64,000 bases of DNA from Alcanivorax sp. S6407. Its GTDB lineage: Bacteria > Pseudomonadota > Gammaproteobacteria > Pseudomonadales > Alcanivoracaceae. The translations under genes were made by a program, and so were the position numbers. Where the stretch lies: NCBI RefSeq assembly GCF_023016115.1, contig NZ_JALKBH010000005.1, positions 124,001-188,000 of the forward strand, read 5' to 3'. Of the stretch, positions 57,707-64,000 are shown one piece after another (within the stretch, counting starts at the first letter, position 1; each line of letters starts with the position of its first letter). The notes under the pieces were generated by a model that was given only the letters and a program-made list of their open reading frames with translations, did no database searches and was not told where the DNA came from.

Positions 57707-58534
57707 ATGAATAACGGGAAGAGCGGACAATATCACCATAACCGGTCCTGGTTGCGATGGATGGCAGCGGCGCTGTTGCTGGTCTGCCAGTTGGCCATGG
57801 CGAAGGATGGACAGGCGGTGAGCCGGTTGCTGATCGACTCAGGTGTGGATGCGCAGATGCCGGTGTTCGGCCAGCTGGTGCAAGGCACACTGGCGCAGAA
57901 TCCGGCACTGGAAGATGGAGAGCAGCGTGAGGTGCTGCAGCACATCGCCATGGAATCCTTCCGTGGCGATGTGATCTATCGTCATGTGGAGAGGGCGGTG
58001 GCTGAGGCCCTGCAGCCGGGCGATATGGAGACGCTGCAGCTCTGGTATGGCTCGCCGTTGGGGCAAAAAATTACTGAGATGGAATTGCAGTCGCAGCAAG
58101 CGGACAGCTTGCCGGCCATGAAGGCGGCCGCGGAGAGTCTGATGGCGGATCGTGAGCGAATCGCGGCGGCGGCCCGGCTGGATGATTTGACCGGCGCTTC
58201 GGCGCTGGCGGTGACGCTGCAGCAGCGTGCGCTGCTGGCGAATCATATGGCCGAATCCATTGCTGCGGATCCTGAGGTGCCGGTGGACACCGCCGCACTG
58301 GATGCGCAGTTACAACAGCATCGAGAGCCGATGCAGCAGCTCCTGCGTCAGCAGACGGTGTTGTCCCTTGCCTTCACCTATCGAGAGTTGCCGGTAGACC
58401 GGATTGCCAGTTATGAAAGTTTCCTTGCCACCTCTGCGGCGCAGCGTTATCAGCAGGGGGTGAAAGCGGGTTTGCTGGCGGGGGTGGATGCGGTGATGGA
58501 AAGTTGGGAAGCCGGGTTGCGGGAGTATTATTAG
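57707..58534 (+). CDS. DUF2059-like periplasmic protein
   Basis: A 275-residue exported protein: signal peptide (LRWMAAALLLVCQLAMA), then a helical protein with two similar helical modules (LLIDSGVDAQMPVFGQLVQGTL, then TVLSLAFTYRELPVDRIASYESFLATSAAQRY). The last part, with YESFLATSAAQRYQQG, matches DUF2059. Function unknown. A heptad element begins six bases after the stop. Confidence 0.7.
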   Translation: MNNGKSGQYHHNRSWLRWMAAALLLVCQLAMAKDGQAVSRLLIDSGVDAQMPVFGQLVQGTLAQNPALEDGEQREVLQHIAMESFRGDVIYRHVERAVAEALQPGDMETLQLWYGSPLGQKITEMELQSQQADSLPAMKAAAESLMADRERIAAAARLDDLTGASALAVTLQQRALLANHMAESIAADPEVPVDTAALDAQLQQHREPMQQLLRQQTVLSLAFTYRELPVDRIASYESFLATSAAQRYQQGVKAGLLAGVDAVMESWEAGLREYY

Positions 58535-58897
58535 CTGTGAGCTACAAGCTACGCTTGATTGGAAAGGAAACTCGTAAAAGTTCCCGAGTTTTCCAGCATT
58601 TCTACGAAGCCGCTGTAGGAGCTTGCTTGCAAGCGATCCGAGCCTTGGCGAGGTATGGATTCCAGAAGCATATATCGAAGAAAAAAACAGCAACCGTTTT
58701 CCATGCTTCTGGTTTTGCCTTTCGATACTCGCTTCTCGAAACTCGAAACGGATTGCCTCGCTTGGGCTCGGATCGCTTGCAGGCAAGCTCCTACAGCAGT
58801 TTCATCCTTGGCATCAGGCATCAGGCATCAGGCATCAGGCATCAGGCATCAGGCATCAGGCATCAGGCATCAGGCGTCAGGCGTCGTCAGACCTCCA
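58535..58897. repeat. Nested repeats between DUF2059 and DUF2894 genes
   Basis: AGCTACA, AGCTACG begins at 58540. An inverted pair follows: CTGTAGGAGCTTGC at 58613-58653 and its inverse at 58756-58796, about 41 bases each and nearly perfect; between them lie GAAACTC/GAAGCGA-type heptads. Then nine tandem GCATCAG units (58811-58873), GCGTCAG and GCGTCGT, ending a few bases from the DUF2894 stop codon. The stretch has no gene. Confidence 0.8.
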
Positions 58898-59611
58898 TCA
58901 CCCGCCGCGTTTCTTGCCTGCCTTTTCCAGCACCATGAGCGTGTCCACGTAGGTGACGAAGTGGTCCAGGTAGGCGGGGGAGAGTTCCTGCAAGGCGGTG
59001 ATGGCGCGGGTGACCAGGCGGTGGGAATTGAGCGGGCCGGCATCGCTGGGGGTGTGGGTGAGGGCATCTTCGATACGGCGGCGCTTGCGTTGTTGCTGCT
59101 GGCCGGCGCGTACCCGGGTCAGGGCTTTCAGTTCGCGGGGGCCGTCACTGACGGGTTGTGGAACGGGCTGCTCTTCTTCCAGCAGGTTGCCTTCCTGTTC
59201 CTGCAGCAGTGCTCTTAGCGGATCACGGTTCTCGGGCTCAGGGGCATGGTTGCCGTTTTGCCGTAGCTGGGTGATCACGTCCGCCAACGGTGAAGACGGC
59301 TGGGCGGGTGCCAGCTGACGAAGCAGGGTCTTGAAGTTGTGCTGCTCATACAGCGGCGTCAGTTGTGGCTGTGTTTCCCTGTTCCACTGTTGCTCCACCG
59401 CCTGCTGGCTGCTGGCCATTTGCTGCTCCAGCTGGCCTACGGCTCCGGCAAGGCGGGCCAGGGTGCGCGGGCTGGTATGGCGCAGCTGCGCAAGCCGTTG
59501 TTGCTGGCGTTGCAGAAAGCAGAAGGCGGCAGGGGCGAACTGTTCGGCGCCCTCCGCTTGCAGGGATTTGATTCGTTCTGACAGCTCCGACAGGGACACG
59601 GCCTCAGCCAT
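58898..59611 (-). CDS. DUF2894 family protein of the motor-like cluster
   Basis: A 237-residue soluble protein, helical and Gln/Leu-rich (LSELSERIKSLQAEGAEQ, LARLAGAVGQLEQQMASS), with a basic patch QQQRKRRRIEDAL and a conserved C-terminus LSPAYLDHFVTYVDTLMVLEKAG, which identifies DUF2894. It overlaps the OmpA-type gene by eight bases. It is always found with DUF802, OmpA and DUF3348 genes as far as I recall. Function unknown; probably a cytoplasmic component of the complex. Confidence 0.8.
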   Translation of the reverse strand: MAEAVSLSELSERIKSLQAEGAEQFAPAAFCFLQRQQQRLAQLRHTSPRTLARLAGAVGQLEQQMASSQQAVEQQWNRETQPQLTPLYEQHNFKTLLRQLAPAQPSSPLADVITQLRQNGNHAPEPENRDPLRALLQEQEGNLLEEEQPVPQPVSDGPRELKALTRVRAGQQQQRKRRRIEDALTHTPSDAGPLNSHRLVTRAITALQELSPAYLDHFVTYVDTLMVLEKAGKKRGG

Positions 59612-60251
59612 TGTCGCCCTCCGTGGTCGCCTCGGTATGGCGGCGCGGCACTGTGGTCAGTTCCACCCTCCGGTTCTTGGCGCGGGCGGCGCTGTCGTCG
59701 TTGGGGACCACCGGCTGATGTGGACCAAAGGCAGCGGCGAACACCTGGTCTTCCGGCATGCCCTGATCAATCAGGGTGCGGGTGACCGTGAGGGCGCGCT
59801 GGGCGGACAGGCCCCAGTTGTCTTCATAGCGGCTGTTGCCGCGCTGGATCGGCAGGTCGTCGGTGAAGCCGCTGACCATGAGCATTTCGTCATGTTGATC
59901 CAGATACAGCTGCAAGGGTTTGACCAGATCCTTGAGCAGGACTTCGCCTTCTTCCTGCAGTTGGTCGGAGTTGATCTGGAACAACACGCTGCCGCTGATG
60001 CCGATGCGGCCATCGCGGAAGGTGACCCGGCCGCTGGCCAGCGGATCGGCCAGCGCCTGTTCCAGGGCCATGCGGCGCTGTTCTTCAGCGAGGCGCTTTT
60101 CCTTTTCCTGTTCCAGCGACTGGCTCAGCTCCAGCTGGATGCCGATGACCCACACCAGCACCAGTACCAGAATGCCCACCAGGGCGGCCATCAGATCGGA
60201 AAAGATGGCCCAGACCGGCGAGGCCTGGGCATCGTCGTGGAGCTCTTCCAT
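59604..60251 (-). CDS. OmpA/MotB-like peptidoglycan-anchored subunit
   Basis: A 215-residue inner-membrane protein with one N-terminal helix (residues 14-37) containing an Asp19 (FSDLMAALVG) in the place of the proton-carrying Asp of MotB/ZorB/TolR, then a coiled stretch and a C-terminal OmpA domain (SGFTDDLPIQRGN, NWGLSAQRALTVTRTL, ARAKNRRVELTTV) that binds peptidoglycan. Starts one base before the DUF802 stop ends (TGATG). Together with DUF802 it is predicted to be a rotary or stator-type ion-driven complex. Confidence 0.88.
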   Translation of the reverse strand: MEELHDDAQASPVWAIFSDLMAALVGILVLVLVWVIGIQLELSQSLEQEKEKRLAEEQRRMALEQALADPLASGRVTFRDGRIGISGSVLFQINSDQLQEEGEVLLKDLVKPLQLYLDQHDEMLMVSGFTDDLPIQRGNSRYEDNWGLSAQRALTVTRTLIDQGMPEDQVFAAAFGPHQPVVPNDDSAARAKNRRVELTTVPRRHTEATTEGDNG

Positions 60252-62464
60252 CAGCTGGCCTCGGCCGCAGACAGGTTGCCCAGGGCGTCGATCACGTCTT
60301 TCTGGGAGGTCATGCTCAGCTCGATGACTTCGCGGGCCTGCTCCACGTAGTAGGCCAATTGTTCATCGGCGCGGATGGCTGACTTGTCCAGTGCCGCTTC
60401 CACCTTTTGCAGGTTGTCCAGCAGCTTGTCGTTGCTGTCGCTGAACAGCTGCACGGCGGCGGCGAAGGCATCGCTGAGGCTGGCCACTTCGGCGGCGCTG
60501 CCGGTCACATCCCCGGCCACTTCATTGAGGCGTTCGCTCTGCTCGCTGACCTGCTGGGTGAAGGTGTCGCCGACCTGGCTGAGGGTCTCGCTGGCGCGGG
60601 TGATCAGGGTCTCGATGGCCTCGCGCTGGGCGGTAGCCGCGTCGCGCTGGTTGCTGAGCAGCTGATCCAGCTCTTCGGTGATGCGCTGGCGTTCTTCCAG
60701 TAGTTCGTTGTCGCGCTCGCTGCTGCGGGTCATTTCCTCGCGCAGGCGGGTGATCACTTCCGCCGCCGCTTTTGGCGTTTCCGAGGCGGTTTCGATCAGG
60801 CGCGTCATGGGTGCTTCCAGCGCGGTGCCGAGGCGGGTGAGGTGCTCGCTGACGGTGCCTTCCAGAGCGGCAAGGCGCTCGCTGGCGGCACCGGCGCGTT
60901 CCGCTTCGGCGTCACGCAGGGCGGCCAGTTCACCACGGATACCCGCTACCAGTTGATCCAGACCTTCGCGCTGACCATCCAGCAGGGTGGCGGTGCTGCT
61001 CTGGAACTGTTCATTGTTGCTGCTGAAGGTATCGCGGAGGGCCTGCAGCAGCTGTTCATTGCTTTGCTGTTGCTGGCTGCTGTGCTGCTGCCACTGTTCG
61101 CCTGCCTGCTGAATGGCCTGGCTGAATTCGCCGGTGGCGGCATTCAGGCGGCTTTGCTGCTGTTCGGCAAGGGCGGCCTGGGCGTCACGGGCTTCCTGCA
61201 GCTGACGGGCATGCTGGGCCTGTTGTTCGGCCAGCTGTTCCTGCCAGTGCTGCTGACCGTTGCGGCTGGCTTGCTCGAACTGCTCGGCCACCGCCTGCAG
61301 TTGCTCGCGGCTTTGCTCGGCGAGGCCTTGCTGGCTGTCACGCAATTGCTGCAACAGGGTGTCGCTGTTGCTCTTGAAGCGGTCGTGGTGTTCGGCCAGA
61401 GAGGTGCTGATGTCGCTGACCAGTCGGGCGCTGGTTTGCTGGTGGGTATCCAGCCCCTGCTGCCAGTGGTTGGCCGCGGCCTCGGTGGTGGCGCGGAATT
61501 CTTTGGTCAGTTCGCTGAGCTGCTTTTCGGTGAGCTCGGCAAGACGGGCGTGGGTGCCTTCGACTTGCTGGTTGAGCGTGGCCAGGGAGCTTTCCATCAA
61601 CGGCTGGATGTTTTCCACCGCCAGGCGGCTGCTGTCGGCCAACGTGTCCTTGAGGGACTGGCTGACATCGCTGGCCAGCTGGCGGTACTGGGCATTCACC
61701 GCCTCGTGGAACTGCTGCTGGTTGCCGGTGAGGCTGTCGCGCAGTTCGGAGCCCAGGCCTTCCATACGGGTGGCCAGCGCCTGCAGCGCATCCACCAGGG
61801 CCGGGAAGGTTTCACTCTGCTGGTGCAGGGCCTGATAGGCCGCTTCACGCTGATGATCCAGCGAGAAGGCATGCAGGGTGGTGTCGCTGAGGGTGTCCAG
61901 CTTGCGCGAGATCAGCATGCGGTCGCGGCGACACAGGGTAGCGGTGAGGCCCAGCATGGCGGAGGCGGCGACACCGGCAATGGAGGTGCCGAAGGCCAGG
62001 CTCAGGCCGGCAATGGGGGCCGACAGGGCGCTGCGGATGGCAGTGAGTTCGCTGCTGCCATCCAGGGCAGTTGCGGCGCCCTGCAGGGTCACGATCATGC
62101 CGACAAAGGTGCCCAGCAGGCCGAGCATGACCAGCAGGCCGGTGAGGTAGGGGGTCAGTACCGGGCCGGGCAGGGCGGCCGGGTGGCCGTCGATGCGGCG
62201 CTGGACGCTGTGACGCAGTGGGACAGGCAGGCTCTGCAGCCAGTGGCGCAGGCTTTCGCGGCTGTCCGGCAGGTCGTCCAGGCGCTTGTCCAGTTCGGCG
62301 GTGTTGCGGCGGAAGCGCAGCAGCTCGGCGAAGCCCATGGCGTAGACCGCGGCGATGATGGCGGTCACGGTGAAGGCCACGGGCTGGCTGACAAAGGTGA
62401 TGGCGATCCACAGGACAGCAATAGCGCCGATCAGGAAGGGCGCAGCAAATAGATAGCGTTTCAT
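60251..62464 (-). CDS. DUF802 MotA/ZorA-like ion-channel subunit with long coiled-coil tail
   Basis: A 737-residue protein. Four membrane segments occupy residues 4-24, 28-48, 104-127 and 150-177; the third and fourth (TGLLVMLGLLGTFVGMIVTLQGA, APIAGLSLAFGTSIAGVAASAML) are typical of MotA/TolQ/ExbB/ZorA ion channels. Residues 190-737 are a continuous Gln/Ala/Glu-rich coiled coil, a tail architecture like that of ZorA. It is coupled to the OmpA-type gene and to DUF3348 by one- and four-base overlaps. Confidence 0.85.
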   Translation of the reverse strand: MKRYLFAAPFLIGAIAVLWIAITFVSQPVAFTVTAIIAAVYAMGFAELLRFRRNTAELDKRLDDLPDSRESLRHWLQSLPVPLRHSVQRRIDGHPAALPGPVLTPYLTGLLVMLGLLGTFVGMIVTLQGAATALDGSSELTAIRSALSAPIAGLSLAFGTSIAGVAASAMLGLTATLCRRDRMLISRKLDTLSDTTLHAFSLDHQREAAYQALHQQSETFPALVDALQALATRMEGLGSELRDSLTGNQQQFHEAVNAQYRQLASDVSQSLKDTLADSSRLAVENIQPLMESSLATLNQQVEGTHARLAELTEKQLSELTKEFRATTEAAANHWQQGLDTHQQTSARLVSDISTSLAEHHDRFKSNSDTLLQQLRDSQQGLAEQSREQLQAVAEQFEQASRNGQQHWQEQLAEQQAQHARQLQEARDAQAALAEQQQSRLNAATGEFSQAIQQAGEQWQQHSSQQQQSNEQLLQALRDTFSSNNEQFQSSTATLLDGQREGLDQLVAGIRGELAALRDAEAERAGAASERLAALEGTVSEHLTRLGTALEAPMTRLIETASETPKAAAEVITRLREEMTRSSERDNELLEERQRITEELDQLLSNQRDAATAQREAIETLITRASETLSQVGDTFTQQVSEQSERLNEVAGDVTGSAAEVASLSDAFAAAVQLFSDSNDKLLDNLQKVEAALDKSAIRADEQLAYYVEQAREVIELSMTSQKDVIDALGNLSAAEAS

Positions 62465-63246
62465 GGAGTGGGGCTTACCTCATTGGTGTCATGCGCGTCG
62501 GCGGGGGCGGCTTCGGTCGCCTCCCGGGCCGCCGCGAGCAGGCCTAGAACCGGTTCCTGTCGGGCATCCAGTTCAGCCAGTAACAGCATTTTCAGTTCCC
62601 GCCGGAATTGCGTGAGCCAGCCTTGCGGGCCCAGCCAGTCGGCGGGGGTATGGAAAGGGTCGCGCTGCTGCCAGAGCAGGCGATAGCGTTGTTCGAGTAC
62701 GCCGGACAGGGCAGCAAACCCTTGGCGGGCATAGCTGGCCAGGCCGCTTTCGAACACGGCGTCCAGCTCGGCCAGGTGGGCCAGCGGGGCGCTGTGGCCG
62801 CTGAGCAGGCGCCGGCAGCGCAGGCGCAGGTTGCTCAGCCCGGCGATCATTTGTCGCTGATGGGCTTGGTAGAAGCGCTCGTAGGCGCTGAAGCTGGGGC
62901 GCTTTTCGGGGTCGGCATCGTCGCGCAGGGGCGGCAGGGCGATCACCGAAGCGGCCTTTTCGCCACTGAAGCTGCGGCCCAGGTAGTCCAGCAGGGCGCG
63001 GCGGGTCTTGAGCAGGTCATCCTGCAGCTGTTGCGGCATCTCATCGGAGGCGCTGAAGGGCCCCTTGGGGGTATGCCGGGTAGCGCCGTCCAGGGAAATG
63101 GCGTCAGACAGGTCAAACAGGCGGCCGAGACGCTCGGCAAAGTCGCCGTGGCTGGCACGGGCGGCCTTGCTGTCCAGGCTGCTCAACAGCTGCACCAGGC
63201 GGCTGCCGGGGAGACCGGATTGTGTGCGCGTTTGCGTCCTGTGCAT
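62461..63246 (-). CDS. DUF3348 family protein of the motor-like cluster
   Basis: A 261-residue soluble protein starting MHRTQTRTQSGLPGSRLVQLLSSLD, with the DUF3348 core KTRRALLDYLGRSFSGEK and RPSFSAYERFYQAHQRQMIAGLSNLRLRCRRLL and FDLSDAISLDG. It is the first gene of the cluster and overlaps the DUF802 gene by four bases (ATGA). The ORF extends to 63309; start is uncertain because no clear ribosome site is seen. Predicted cytoplasmic; function unknown. Confidence 0.8.
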   Translation of the reverse strand: MHRTQTRTQSGLPGSRLVQLLSSLDSKAARASHGDFAERLGRLFDLSDAISLDGATRHTPKGPFSASDEMPQQLQDDLLKTRRALLDYLGRSFSGEKAASVIALPPLRDDADPEKRPSFSAYERFYQAHQRQMIAGLSNLRLRCRRLLSGHSAPLAHLAELDAVFESGLASYARQGFAALSGVLEQRYRLLWQQRDPFHTPADWLGPQGWLTQFRRELKMLLLAELDARQEPVLGLLAAAREATEAAPADAHDTNEVSPTP

Positions 63247-63411
63247 GACTGCTGCGATCCATTGGTGTTCACGGTGCCGGGCGGGCATTCCGCCGGGCGA
63301 GCCGGACATTCTAATCGGGAAAAGGGTGTGATGATAATGCGTCTGTCGGTTGGGGGATATGGGGCGGATTTCTGGAATTGGGCGGCAGGGTCAGCCGTCA
63401 GGGGCCGTTTG

Positions 63412-63666
63412 CTGTAGGAGCATGCCTGCAAGCGATCCGAGGTTAATCAGGTTCGAGTTACGAGAAGCGAGTTTCGAAAGGCAAAACCGGAAACCTCGTC
63501 CCTGGCAGGTGTTTTCTGATTTTCGAAACTCGGTACTCGAAACTCGCTTCTGGAATCCTTACCTCGCCCAGGCTCGGATCGCGGTCGGACTACCGTTATT
63601 CGCTGCGCTCACCCCCTCGGGGCCGCACTATGTGCGTTACTCCACTGCGCTACGTTCCTACAGCGG
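63412..63666. repeat. REP-like inverted element with split right arm
   Basis: CTGTAGGAG to GATCCGAGG (63412-63442) is the left arm seen also at 58.6 kb. The right arm is divided: CCTCGCCCAGGCTCGGATCGC (63562-63582) and TTCCTACAGCGG (63655-63666), separated by about 70 bases of unrelated GC-rich sequence. Between arms are heptads of the GAGTTAC, GAGAAGC, GAGTTTC, GAAAGGC type and their inverse at 63515-63550. Confidence 0.7.
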
Positions 63667-63696
63667 GGTATAGCCAGTGCTGTATTGATGCAAAAC

Positions 63697-63727
63697 GGCC
63701 CGTCCGGTTTTCCGGGCGGGCCTTTTT
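63697..63727. terminator. Bidirectional terminator
   Basis: GGCCCGTCCGG (63697-63707), loop TTTT, CCGGGCGGGCC (63712-63722), then five T; A4 on the other side gives a shorter T-run for the minus-strand gene to the right. Confidence 0.85.
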
Positions 63728-63753
63728 GCATCAGGCATCAGGCGTCCGGCGTG
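63728..63753. repeat. Heptad array ending at a stop codon
   Basis: GCATCAG (63728), GCATCAG (63735), GCGTCCG (63742), GCGTG, then the stop codon CTA (63754-63756) of the phospholipase D family gene. The GCATCAG type is the same as the nine-unit run at 58.8 kb. Confidence 0.8.
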
Positions 63754-64000
63754 CTATATCTGACTATCGATGGGCAGCCAGGACAGCAGCCAGATCTTGA
63801 AGCGGGACCAGCTGGAGGTTTCCGGGTCATGGTGTTCCTTTAGCTGGCCCTGCGGGGTGTCGGCTGTCCAGATCAGATCGTCGTCTTCATTCAGCTGTAC
63901 GGACCAGGCGGAGTCGCCGGCGACCCAGCGATCGAACAGGTCGCTGAGTTGCTGGTTGATGGCCGGGCTGTCGATGACCACGGCAATTTCGGTGTTCTGC
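63754..64000 (-). CDS. Phospholipase D family protein, C-terminal end (partial)
   Basis: The last 81 residues of a gene that enters through the right edge. NTEIAVVIDSPAINQQLSDLFD and the ending SWSRFKIWLLSWLPIDSQI match the C-terminus of phospholipase D/cardiolipin synthase proteins (ClsC/YmdC type), where the last strand often reads LPIDSQL. The HKD motifs are outside the window. A heptad array ends at its stop codon and a terminator follows. Confidence 0.75.
   Translation of the reverse strand, partial: QNTEIAVVIDSPAINQQLSDLFDRWVAGDSAWSVQLNEDDDLIWTADTPQGQLKEHHDPETSSWSRFKIWLLSWLPIDSQI

Noticed and set aside
58811-58887. Nine tandem GCATCAG units as a possible CRISPR array
   Set aside because: Repeats are only seven bases and have no spacers; they belong to the heptad family and no cas gene is present.

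Overview
The window is chromosomal DNA of a hydrocarbon-associated marine gammaproteobacterium, most likely Alcanivorax or a close relative. The left third keeps a housekeeping order familiar from Pseudomonas (rdgB, metW-metX, trmB, thiG-thiS, rpoH, ftsX-ftsE-ftsY, two M16 peptidases, rsmD). The right two thirds carry an AlmA-type long-chain alkane monooxygenase, a second flavin monooxygenase, a FadL-type outer-membrane channel and several AraC regulators of the kind that accompany lipid and alkane use. The genus call is inference from gene content; no rRNA gene is present.

Layout. 0-16 kb: nucleotide sanitation, methionine synthesis, thiamine thiazole synthesis, heat-shock sigma factor, FtsEX/FtsY, M16 peptidases and RsmD. 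16-23 kb: a CRP-type site before a methanogen-output-domain protein and a diguanylate cyclase, a metal-dependent hydrolase, and a coupled pair made of a large membrane P-loop ATPase and an MscS channel. 23-33 kb: CBS protein, Mpo1-like protein, AraC plus crotonase, MetY, and an AraC regulator divergent from a five-gene operon (flavin monooxygenase, SBF-type symporter, epimerase, SDR, TauE-like permease). 33-43 kb: GNAT, methyltransferase/lipase pair, small lipoprotein, secreted HNH nuclease, two unknowns, an operon with PepSY protein behind a Fur-box-like site, FadL. 43-47 kb: AraC divergent from almA, hydrolase, fatty-acid desaturase/hydroxylase, tRNA-Arg(CCG). 47-53 kb: response regulator, LysM/FecR protein and CHASE2 histidine kinase, then two class-I c-type cytochromes. 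53.9-56.7 kb: an integron-type cassette array without integrase (three complete attC-like sites plus a half site). 57-64 kb: DUF1772, a secreted protein, DUF2059, then a four-gene DUF3348-DUF802-OmpA-DUF2894 cluster that looks like an ion-driven MotAB/ZorAB-type motor, and the end of a phospholipase D family gene.

The most striking genome-scale pattern is a set of short repeats that differ in sequence (AGCTNCA, ACGCAAC, GCATCAG, GAAGCGA, GTTGAAA types) but all have a strict 7-base period, occur as inverted arms, and begin or end almost exactly at stop codons of about twenty genes here. One copy lies inside a coding region (the second M16 peptidase) and one fills the ftsY-ftsE gap. Other regulatory signals visible by eye are a perfect CIRCE operator upstream of rpoH, a perfect TGTGA-N6-TCACA site, a 14/19 Fur box, and phased repeats in two AraC-controlled promoter regions.

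I had no search or folding tools. Family names come from motif recognition; start codons were chosen by Shine-Dalgarno spacing, overlap with the preceding gene, and family N-termini.
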